From: an uncultured Candidatus Melainabacteria bacterium
GTDB taxonomy: Bacteria; Cyanobacteriota; Vampirovibrionia; Gastranaerophilales; Gastranaerophilaceae
Assembly (NCBI GenBank): GCA_934717895.1
Contig: CAKUZO010000076.1
Span: forward strand, 1 to 7,659
Direction of reading: 5' to 3'
Length of the DNA: 7,659 nucleotides
The notes under the pieces are model-generated. The model searched no databases. It saw only the letters and a list, made by a program, of their open reading frames with translations, and was not told the origin of the DNA. Shown here one piece after another: positions 1 to 5,798 of the stretch. Both the position numbers and the translations under genes were made by a program. How positions within the stretch are numbered: position 1 is the first letter of the stretch; every line of letters begins with the position of its first letter.

Positions 1-110
1 AGTGAAATGTGAGAAGTGAAAAGTTCATTTAGCTCGCTTTGCTCAAAAATAGCTTTGGTGCGTTAGCACCTGTAACGGTCTTTTCACTTTTCACATTTCA
101 CTTTTCACTT
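1..110. repeat. Intergenic inverted-repeat element built from facing heptamers
   Basis: The left arm (1-23) and right arm (80-102) are reverse complements over 23 bases with a single difference, which would be a G-U pair in RNA. The right arm continues as tandem heptamers TTTTCAC, TTTTCAC, ATTTCAC, TTTTCAC (81-108). The left arm is the complementary series GTGAAAT, GTGAGAA, GTGAAAA (2-22). The loop contains a second hairpin, GGTGC/GCACC (57-61 and 66-70, loop GTTA), which competes with a CGTTA/TAACG pairing (61-65 and 73-77). No reading frame fits. It resembles a non-autonomous dispersed repeat or a short tandemly repeated sequence of the kind known from cyanobacteria. It starts at the window edge, so it may extend further left, and copy number cannot be judged here. 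Confidence 0.65.
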
Positions 111-140
111 GAATAATCATACCACAGAAATTTTTATGAT
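109..140 (+). promoter_or_regulatory. Possible dapB promoter
   Basis: A -35-like TTGAAT (109-114) directly adjoins the last heptamer of the repeat element. A -10-like TATGAT (135-140) follows, but the 20-base spacer is longer than the usual 17. TTTTAT at 132-137 would give a 17-base spacer with a poorer -10. The assignment is weak. If correct, the repeat element supplies the edge of the promoter. Confidence 0.25.
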
Positions 141-170
141 AAAATAATAAACAAATAAGGAGAAAAAATT

Positions 171-920
171 ATGATAAAAGTTGCAGTTTGCGGAGCTATG
201 GGCAAAATGGGCAAGGAAGTTTGTCTTGCCGTTGAAGAATGCCCTGATACAGAATTGGTTGCAAAAATTGATATTGCAAGTGATGGCATGTACCATTCAA
301 TAGATGATGCTCATAGGGTTGAAGATATTGACGTTTTGGTTGATTTTACACAGCCAAAATCTATTTTTGAAAACGCTAAATATTGCCTTAATAACGGGAT
401 TAAAATTGTTATCGGCACAACAGGTTTGTCAGATGAGCAGATTGCGGAATTGAAAAAACTTTCACAAGAAAAAAATACAGGCTGCTTGATTGCTCCAAAC
501 TTTTCAACAGGAGCGGTTTTGATGATGATGTTTGCAAAATTGGCATCTAAATATTTTGATAATGCGGAAATCATTGAACTTCACCACAACCAGAAAAAAG
601 ATGCTCCGTCAGGAACAGCTATCAAAACAGCCGCAATGATGGCAGAAGTTAATGATAATTTTACAAAAAACAATTGCCCTGAAACAGAAACAATCGAAGG
701 TGCAAGAGGCGGAAAATCATATTCCAACATACATATTCACTCTGTCAGAATGCCTGGTTATATTGCATCACAAGAAGTAATTTTCGGATCATCAGGACAA
801 ATCATGACAATTCGCCATGACTCAATGGATAGAAAATGCTATATGCAAGGCGTAATGCTTGCCGTAAAACATGTTTTTGAAAAAAATGATTTTGTTTACG
901 GCTTGGATAACATTATGTAA
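171..920 (+). CDS. dapB: 4-hydroxy-tetrahydrodipicolinate reductase (DapB)
   Basis: This enzyme reduces 4-hydroxy-tetrahydrodipicolinate with NAD(P)H in the diaminopimelate/lysine pathway, in the cytoplasm, feeding peptidoglycan and protein synthesis. The 249-residue product starts with a Rossmann nucleotide-binding motif (G8-x-x-G11-x-x-G14), followed by VDFT (57-60), IGTTG (81-85) and APNFS (108-112). The family signature ELHHNQKKDAPSGTA spans 136-150. Aligned to the E. coli enzyme, H138 and K142 correspond to catalytic His159 and Lys163. The substrate-side segment GARGGKSYSNIHIHSVR and the following RHDSMDR are also present. It is about 20 residues shorter than typical homologues, mainly in the loop after D34 that helps choose the cofactor, so NADH/NADPH preference cannot be predicted. 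TAAGGAG (156-162) lies 8 bases before the ATG and fixes the start. A terminator follows, so it is probably monocistronic. Confidence 0.97.
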   Translation: MIKVAVCGAMGKMGKEVCLAVEECPDTELVAKIDIASDGMYHSIDDAHRVEDIDVLVDFTQPKSIFENAKYCLNNGIKIVIGTTGLSDEQIAELKKLSQEKNTGCLIAPNFSTGAVLMMMFAKLASKYFDNAEIIELHHNQKKDAPSGTAIKTAAMMAEVNDNFTKNNCPETETIEGARGGKSYSNIHIHSVRMPGYIASQEVIFGSSGQIMTIRHDSMDRKCYMQGVMLAVKHVFEKNDFVYGLDNIM

Positions 921-948
921 AAACTTTATAATCAATATTATTTAGCTC

Positions 949-988
949 AATACCTCTTAATTTATTTAATTAAGGGGTATTTATTTTG
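949..988 (+). terminator. Rho-independent terminator of dapB
   Basis: A 14-bp stem (949-962 with 968-981, one G-U pair) closes a 5-base loop. A T-rich run (TTATTTT, 981-987) follows immediately. It lies 29 bases after the dapB stop and separates dapB from the downstream regulator gene. Confidence 0.8.
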
Positions 989-1002
989 AAAAAAGCAAAT
1001 AC

Positions 1003-1031
1003 TTGAATAAGCTACTCGTTTTTGCTTAAAT
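1003..1031 (+). promoter_or_regulatory. Putative leaderless promoter of the HTH/zinc-ribbon gene
   Basis: TTGAAT (1003-1008) and TTAAAT (1026-1031) are separated by exactly 17 bases. A start of transcription about 7 bases after the -10 box would fall on the A of the ATG at 1038. Each hexamer matches consensus at four of six positions, so the call rests on spacing and on the absence of any Shine-Dalgarno sequence. A 7-bp inverted repeat (AAGCAAA 993-999, TTTGCTT 1021-1027) flanks the -35 box and overlaps the -10 box. Confidence 0.4.
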
Positions 1032-1037
1032 AAAAGC

Positions 1038-1442
1038 ATGAAAACATTAGCACAATTTATACAACACAGAAGAGATGAAATCGGCTATTCCCCAAAAGGA
1101 TTGGCAAAAGAGTGTAATTTACCGCTTAACTTAATCGAAGATATAGAAGCCGGCAAAGAATTATTTTTACCCGTTACGGTTCGCCAAAACCTTGCAAAAG
1201 TATTAAAATGTGAAGCTGACGAAATTAAAGCTCTTGAAAAAGATATTTCATCGTACACAATTTCACAAGAAATTATTGATAGTTTGAAAGAACTTATACT
1301 GAACGGTGCAGGCGGATTAAAATGTCCAAAATGCGGAGCTCCATTGGTTACAAGGATAGCAAAACTCTATGACTTGGAAGATAATTTAATGCTTCACCCA
1401 AAAGCTCATTGCTCAAAATGTTCGTTTCATATTACAGAATAA
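1038..1442 (+). CDS. XRE-type helix-turn-helix protein with C-terminal zinc ribbon
   Basis: This is probably a small DNA-binding transcriptional regulator; the target is unknown. Residues 4-66 form a five-helix XRE/Cro-type HTH domain (SPKGLAKECNLPLNLIEDIEAGK, the recognition region, 18-40). A short helical linker (70-90) follows, then a zinc-ribbon-like C-terminus with two knuckles, C96-P-K-C99-G and C125-S-K-C128, plus nearby H120 and H124. The zinc ribbon could bind metal structurally, sense metal or redox state, or contact nucleic acid or protein partners. The start is well fixed: the upstream frame closes at a stop at 1008-1010 with no other start codon before 1038. No ribosome binding site is visible. 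It stands between two terminators as a single-gene unit. The general class is clear; the specific function is not. Confidence 0.85.
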   Translation: MKTLAQFIQHRRDEIGYSPKGLAKECNLPLNLIEDIEAGKELFLPVTVRQNLAKVLKCEADEIKALEKDISSYTISQEIIDSLKELILNGAGGLKCPKCGAPLVTRIAKLYDLEDNLMLHPKAHCSKCSFHITE

Positions 1443-1460
1443 GGTTTCAAAATAAAAATA

Positions 1461-1504
1461 TTAAAAAATTTGTGCAAAGGAATATATTTGCACAAATTTT
1501 TTAA
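1461..1504. terminator. Bidirectional terminator between convergent genes
   Basis: A perfect 18-bp stem (1461-1478 with 1487-1504) closes the 8-base loop GGAATATA. The central TTTGTGCAAA part gives stability. The arms carry six A on one side and six T on the other, so each strand ends the hairpin with a U run. It begins 19 bases after the stop of the plus-strand regulator and only 2 bases beyond the stop of the minus-strand cupin gene. Confidence 0.88.
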
Positions 1505-1506
1505 CG

Positions 1507-1809
1507 TTATATTTTTATCAACAAAAATCTACTGTCTTTTAATGCCAAAACCTTATGCTCGGTGTCTTTTTTGAACATTAAGATTTCGCCTTTTTCGACT
1601 TTGAATTTTTCTGCATCAAAGTGAAGTTCGATTTCCCCATCAACAACTATTACAGCCGCATCACAAATTGATGTGTGAGTGTCAATAATTTCTTCTTTTT
1701 TCAACGAAACAATCGACAAACTGCTGTCATTGTGCTCCATTAGAGTTTCTTTTTCGAATTTCTTATCAGTTGTGCCAAGTTCTTTAACTTTCAATACGTT
1801 ATAAAACAT
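1507..1809 (-). CDS. Small cupin-domain protein
   Basis: This 100-residue protein is a single small beta-barrel of the cupin-2 type. The barrel region is about residues 38-100, with alternating beta-strand-like segments, the turn VDGEIEL (56-62) and KGEI (73-76). Both canonical cupin motifs are degenerate. The first keeps only H45 (THTS) instead of HxH plus Glu, and the second keeps H85 (TEHKV). A metal site is therefore possible but incomplete, and an enzymatic function cannot be claimed. Comparable single-domain cupins act as ligand-binding, isomerase or dioxygenase-like proteins. A strong ribosome binding site, AAGGAGG (complement of 1815-1821), sits 5 bases before the ATG. It lies 82 bp downstream of metG on the same strand with no convincing terminator between them, so read-through is possible. 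Confidence 0.8.
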   Translation of the reverse strand: MFYNVLKVKELGTTDKKFEKETLMEHNDSSLSIVSLKKEEIIDTHTSICDAAVIVVDGEIELHFDAEKFKVEKGEILMFKKDTEHKVLALKDSRFLLIKI

Positions 1810-1891
1810 TTTTCCCTCCTTAATTTTAAACTACACGTTCATTTTAAGAAGGGAAAAATAATTTTTTATCCGACTTTCGGGCAATATATTT

Positions 1892-3451
1892 TTATTTTTT
1901 TGCCGATTTGTCCGCAAGCTCAGAATCTACTCTCAAAAATACCGGTTTGATATCTTCTTTTTCGATAAGTTTTCCAAGCTTGATGTTGTCAGCTTTCAAA
2001 TCGTCAAGTTTTGTATTTAAGTCAAATGACAATTGTCTAGCCATATCAGAGGCGATATTCGGACAGTATGGGTAAATCAAAGCCGCGATTATACACATAA
2101 TGTCAAGCACATTTACCAAAACTTGTCCGCATTCCGTCATTTTTTCTTCTTTTGCCAAAGTCCAAGGCGCATTGTCTTGAACGTATTTGTTTGTCATATC
2201 AACAAGCGAATTTATTGCAAGAGCAGCTTCTGAAATTTCAAAGTTATCAAAGTGATTTTTAACAATTTGAACTGTGCCCAAAGCCTTTTTCGCAAGCGGG
2301 TTTTCAGCCTTGAATTCGGCTTTAACTTCGCCATCAAAATATTTAACCAACATAGAAAGAGTTCTGTTCAAAAGATTTCCCATGCTGTTTGCAAGGTGTG
2401 CGTTGACTTTTTCCTTGAAGTCGTTGTCGGAATAATTTCCGTCACGTCCGCAAGGTGCAGATGATGCCATGTAATATCTGAACGCGTCAGGATTTTCAAG
2501 ATTGAAAGTTTCCAAAACAGATGTTGGAGAAATTACGTTGCCCAAAGATTTTGACATTTTTGATTCGTCAATCGTAATCCAACCGTGCGCAAAAATATGT
2601 TTTGGCAACGGCAAGTCCAAAGCCATCAAGAATGCAGGCCAATAGATGCTGTGGAATTTCAAAATATCTTTACCGATTACGTGAACATCTGCAGGCCAAT
2701 ATTTTTTGAATTTTTCAGACGGATTTTCTGTGTCGTAACCGAGTGCCGTAATATAGTTTGAAAGTGCGTCAATCCAAACATAGATTGATTGTTCAGGGTC
2801 TGACAAAACATCAATACCCCATTGAACATTTGATTTTGCACGAGAAACAGAAATATCCTGAATATCTTCCAACTGGTTCAAAACCTCATTAGCTCTGAAT
2901 TCCGGCAATATAAAATCAGGGTGATCCTTGATATATTTGATGATTGCGTCTTTATATTTTGAAAGTTTGAAGAAATAATTTTCTTCCTTAACAACTTCCG
3001 GTTTCTTCTGGTGATCAGGGCAAAGACCGTCTTCTGTCAAGTCTTTCGGATTCAAAAAGCATTCGCAACCTGTACAGTACAAACCTTCATAAGAATTTTT
3101 GTAGATATCGCCTTGTGCCAAAAGTTTTTCAAAAATATGTTGAACAATTTTTTCGTGATCTTCGTCAGTGGTTCTGATAAACTGAGAATAGTTGATATCA
3201 AGGGCTTTCCAAGCATCTTTGAATTTTTGTGCGTTTGCATCACAAAGTTCTTTCGGGCTAATCCCCTTGCTTGCAGCGGTTTTTTGGATTTTGATACCGT
3301 GTTCGTCAGTCCCTGTAAGCATATAGACGTCATCACAACGTTGTGTATAGTGTCTTGTAATAATATCAGACAAGATTTTTTCGTAAGCGTGACCGATGTG
3401 TGGAGCTCCGTTTACGTAGTCAATTGCTGTTGTTAAATAAAATTTTTCCAT
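1892..3451 (-). CDS. metG: Methionyl-tRNA synthetase (MetG), short form
   Basis: This class I synthetase charges tRNA-Met in the cytoplasm and is essential for initiation and elongation. The HIGH motif appears as P17-HIGH21 and KMSKS is at 298-302. The connective peptide holds a zinc knuckle C126-T-G-C129 ... C144-P-D-H147. VWIDAL (225-230) and HVIGKDILKFH (257-267) are typical of the active-site region. The anticodon-binding helical domain contains NKYVQDNAPWTL, with the Trp expected to stack on the CAU anticodon. At 519 residues it ends after the IKPVFLRVD segment and lacks the C-terminal Trbp111-like tRNA-binding/dimerisation domain of longer bacterial forms. GGAG (complement of 3457-3460) lies 5 bases before the ATG. 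It follows the membrane glycosyltransferase gene by 48 bp and may share its transcript. Confidence 0.97.
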   Translation of the reverse strand: MEKFYLTTAIDYVNGAPHIGHAYEKILSDIITRHYTQRCDDVYMLTGTDEHGIKIQKTAASKGISPKELCDANAQKFKDAWKALDINYSQFIRTTDEDHEKIVQHIFEKLLAQGDIYKNSYEGLYCTGCECFLNPKDLTEDGLCPDHQKKPEVVKEENYFFKLSKYKDAIIKYIKDHPDFILPEFRANEVLNQLEDIQDISVSRAKSNVQWGIDVLSDPEQSIYVWIDALSNYITALGYDTENPSEKFKKYWPADVHVIGKDILKFHSIYWPAFLMALDLPLPKHIFAHGWITIDESKMSKSLGNVISPTSVLETFNLENPDAFRYYMASSAPCGRDGNYSDNDFKEKVNAHLANSMGNLLNRTLSMLVKYFDGEVKAEFKAENPLAKKALGTVQIVKNHFDNFEISEAALAINSLVDMTNKYVQDNAPWTLAKEEKMTECGQVLVNVLDIMCIIAALIYPYCPNIASDMARQLSFDLNTKLDDLKADNIKLGKLIEKEDIKPVFLRVDSELADKSAKK

Positions 3452-3499
3452 TTTTTCTCCATTATTCTTTCAATGATTTTAGTTTAGCATAAAAAGATT

Positions 3500-5143
3500 T
3501 TATTTTCGCTTAAAAATCAAATATCTAAATTCGTCGCCGATAACCGTTTGAAGTTCGTAGTTATTTTGGACAAATCCGCAGAATTCCAGCGCGTAATCCT
3601 GACAAATGTATCTGAAATAATAATCTTTCATATCAAGGTTATTGAAAATAACAAATTCCGGTAAATTTTCTTTGTAGTGATTGATAATTTTCTCTTCGCC
3701 AAATGTTTCTGTGTAAAGCGGCAAAAGAGAATTGTAATAATCATCAGAACGCCTTTGAGCAAGAAAATTAATCGTCATACCTTCTGGAAAAATCACGATT
3801 TTGTCGTCTTGTTTAGTGTTTTTATTGATAAAATCGATTAACTGATTTGAACTCTCGGCATAAGCCTTAGATGTATATATAGTACCAATCGGCGTAGAAA
3901 TTTTATTGTTGTTAAGCTCAATTGAATTAATATTTGAAAATATGTATAGCAAACTCATTAAAATCACTAAGTTGCCTGCAATACTTTCAAAATTTTTAGG
4001 CACGTATTTAAAAATAAAAGCAAAAAATGCAATAAGAGCAATTGAAACATAATAATTTCCATAGCTTCCTAAAAGAAGAACCCAAAATACTTTCGCACAA
4101 ACAGCAAGGGTTGAAATCAAAAGCAACATTAATTTTAAATCAAATTTTGCTTTTTTCGTTTTTATGTTAAAAATCTCAATTCCTAAAAAAATAAGTATCA
4201 GTAATGGCAAAAAGCCCAGTGAATATTTTGTATCAAATGTCCAAACAAAAAATAACCAGCCAAATATGCTTAATATTACTGCCAATGCACGTTTTTTATC
4301 TGCAAAATATTTCCCATAAAATATTGCTACAACAGGTATTGCAAACTTCAAAAACAAAGTGAAAACCGTCATCGGAACTTTTGGGTGAAAATAAATTCCA
4401 CTGTTTTGATAAAAATAAGTCAAAGTCTTGCTTTTCGCCATAAGAGATGTTGTTGCAAGTGAGTTTATAAGACTTTCAACCCTCAATCCTTGTGCAAACA
4501 ATGTGCCAAAGCTTAATATCGGCACAATCACAAATACCAAAAGCGCTTTCCAGTTTTTTGACCTTACAATTATTGCCAAAATAATGAATGCGTAGAGTAA
4601 AAAGTCGTATTTGCAAGTTACGGCAACTCCTCCCAAAAACGAGCTGATACAAAGGTTTTGCACATTTTTGTCATCAGAGAATTTCAACAAAAAATAAAGC
4701 GAAAACAAAAATGCAACCAATCCATACAAAACAGCCCAAGAATATGGAAAATTGAAGTTGAAAAGGCTTGTTGTTGCAACGCCGACAGCAATTGTGAAAA
4801 AGCCGATTGCAAAGCTCAAAAACTTTGACAAAAACTTTTGTGCAACAAGATAAATTCCACTAACCACTAAAATTGAACAGCAAGCACCAATTCCGTAAAG
4901 CGTTGATAACTTAGCCCCAAAAACCATGTACCACAACGCATTTATCTGATACGCCAACGGCCCATAAATATTGAACAAATCCTTATACAAAACTTTTCCG
5001 CTCAAAATTTCTTGCGGATAATAAACTTCACGCCCAAAATCAATCAATATTCCCGAATAATGCCCCAGAAACATAAAAAGCCCTACAAGGCACAATAGCC
5101 ACAATATTACGAGGAATTTATTTTCAATAAAAAAATCTTTCAT
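3500..5143 (-). CDS. Polytopic GT-C-type membrane glycosyltransferase (GT39-like)
   Basis: This is an integral membrane protein of 547 residues with about 11-13 hydrophobic segments between residues 10 and 404. A hydrophilic C-terminal domain (405-547) presumably lies outside the cytoplasmic membrane. The first loop, after helix 1, reads IDFGREVYYPQEIL (34-47), then GKVLYKDLFNIYGPL (49-63). This is the arrangement of GT39/ArnT/RgtA-like enzymes that use polyprenyl-phosphate sugars; D35 or E39 would be the acidic catalytic candidates. The likely role is transfer of a sugar to lipid, glycan or protein at the outer face; donor and acceptor cannot be read from sequence. The frame is open 12 codons further to a TTG at 5179, but that TTG is part of the putative -35 box. 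The ATG at 5143, just before the first membrane helix, is preferred. No Shine-Dalgarno is visible at either. It may head a transcript continuing into metG. Confidence 0.8.
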   Translation of the reverse strand: MKDFFIENKFLVILWLLCLVGLFMFLGHYSGILIDFGREVYYPQEILSGKVLYKDLFNIYGPLAYQINALWYMVFGAKLSTLYGIGACCSILVVSGIYLVAQKFLSKFLSFAIGFFTIAVGVATTSLFNFNFPYSWAVLYGLVAFLFSLYFLLKFSDDKNVQNLCISSFLGGVAVTCKYDFLLYAFIILAIIVRSKNWKALLVFVIVPILSFGTLFAQGLRVESLINSLATTSLMAKSKTLTYFYQNSGIYFHPKVPMTVFTLFLKFAIPVVAIFYGKYFADKKRALAVILSIFGWLFFVWTFDTKYSLGFLPLLILIFLGIEIFNIKTKKAKFDLKLMLLLISTLAVCAKVFWVLLLGSYGNYYVSIALIAFFAFIFKYVPKNFESIAGNLVILMSLLYIFSNINSIELNNNKISTPIGTIYTSKAYAESSNQLIDFINKNTKQDDKIVIFPEGMTINFLAQRRSDDYYNSLLPLYTETFGEEKIINHYKENLPEFVIFNNLDMKDYYFRYICQDYALEFCGFVQNNYELQTVIGDEFRYLIFKRK

Positions 5144-5151
5144 ATTACAAA

Positions 5152-5179
5152 ATTTAACAAATAAACGCACAAAAAGCAA
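5152..5179 (-). promoter_or_regulatory. Putative near-leaderless promoter of the glycosyltransferase gene
   Basis: On the minus strand, TTGCTT (complement of 5174-5179) and TTAAAT (complement of 5152-5157) are 16 bases apart. The -10 box ends 8 bases before the ATG at 5143, which would leave a leader of only one or two bases. Hexamer matches are partial, so this is tentative. Confidence 0.35.
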
Positions 5180-5235
5180 TTTTGGATTACAAAAAAACTT
5201 TATATAGATAAGGTAGAAAAATAAAAGGTTATATT

Positions 5236-5745
5236 ATGTCTTGTAATTGGGCTGGAAATTTGGATATGTTAGCACAAAACGGGGTTATTGACTTTGACGC
5301 CGCATCATATATTATGGGGCAACCCCTAAGATATGTCGGGAATCCTGCAAACCCTAATCCCTTCAACGGGCAACCGCCAACAATGACAAATTTGAGTCAA
5401 CCCAAAATTGACGAATTCAAAATGAACAGCGACAAAAAAGATATGGCAAAACCTTCATCTTGGAAAAAATGGGCGTTTGGGGCTTTAGCACTCGGAGCTT
5501 TGATTTTCGGCGGCTTTAAATTTAAATCAAAACTTGTCCCTTGGGCAAAAAACGCTTGGAATAAAATTAGCTTTAAATCCGCTGGAACTCGGATTTCTAA
5601 AAAAACAAAATCAGTTGGAAACTTTTTCAAGAAAGGCTGGAATTCTGCCGGTAGTTATTTGAAAAAAGGCTGGCAAGCGACTTGTAACTTCTTCCAAAAA
5701 GGTTGGAACTGGTTCATTGGACTTTTCAAATCAAAAAAACCGTAA
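5236..5745 (+). CDS. Unknown membrane-anchored protein with basic 11-residue aromatic repeats
   Basis: I do not recognise this 169-residue protein. Residues 1-70 are hydrophilic, with mildly acidic patches (FDAASYIMGQ around 20-29, IDEF 58-61) and a Pro/Asn/Gly-rich linker (35-50). Residues 79-96 form one hydrophobic, Gly/Ala-rich membrane segment flanked by Lys. Residues 91-169 hold 17 Lys and one Arg but no acidic residue. Within this, three consecutive 11-residue units (128-138, 139-149, 150-160) share the pattern aromatic-hydrophobic-K/Q-K-G-W. There is no signal peptide, so the single helix probably acts as an anchor; orientation is uncertain. The basic amphipathic tail would suit binding to a membrane surface or to an anionic polymer such as nucleic acid or cell-wall polymer. 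A modest AAAGG (5224-5228) lies 7 bases before the ATG. A TATA-rich stretch at 5201-5210 may be its -10 region. Confidence 0.7.
   Translation: MSCNWAGNLDMLAQNGVIDFDAASYIMGQPLRYVGNPANPNPFNGQPPTMTNLSQPKIDEFKMNSDKKDMAKPSSWKKWAFGALALGALIFGGFKFKSKLVPWAKNAWNKISFKSAGTRISKKTKSVGNFFKKGWNSAGSYLKKGWQATCNFFQKGWNWFIGLFKSKKP
5617..5715 (+). repeat. Three diverged 33-bp coding repeats
   Basis: Three in-frame 33-base units (5617-5649, 5650-5682, 5683-5715) encode GNFFKKGWNSA, GSYLKKGWQAT and CNFFQKGWNWF. The conserved core is AAA-GG(C/T)-TGG at codons 6-8 of each unit. Synonymous and non-synonymous differences show that the duplication is old or that the periodicity is selected at protein level. A partial fourth unit (IGLFKS) follows. 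Confidence 0.75.
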
Positions 5746-5764
5746 GAAATAAATTAAACAAATG

Positions 5765-5792
5765 ATGACTTTTTTTGTAGCACAATTATAAT
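5765..5792 (+). promoter_or_regulatory. Leaderless promoter of the secreted-protein gene
   Basis: A perfect TATAAT (5787-5792) ends six bases before the ATG at 5799. ATGACT (5765-5770, four of six matches to TTGACA) lies 16 bases upstream of it. Initiation at the usual distance from the -10 box would place the first transcribed base on or next to the A of the start codon. No Shine-Dalgarno sequence exists there. Confidence 0.55.
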
Positions 5793-5798
5793 TATGGT

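Noticed and set aside
311..574. An 87-codon minus-strand open frame inside dapB
   Set aside because: It is antisense to conserved dapB motifs, with no start signal and no recognisable domain.
1868..1882. A small CCGA/TCGG hairpin after the metG stop
   Set aside because: It has only four base pairs and is followed on the minus strand by an A-rich, not U-rich, stretch, so it is not a convincing terminator.
3011..3436. A 141-codon open frame on the plus strand, antisense to metG
   Set aside because: It lies wholly within the strongly supported metG gene, has no ribosome binding site, and its product is Cys/Phe/Val-rich in a way typical of antisense shadows.
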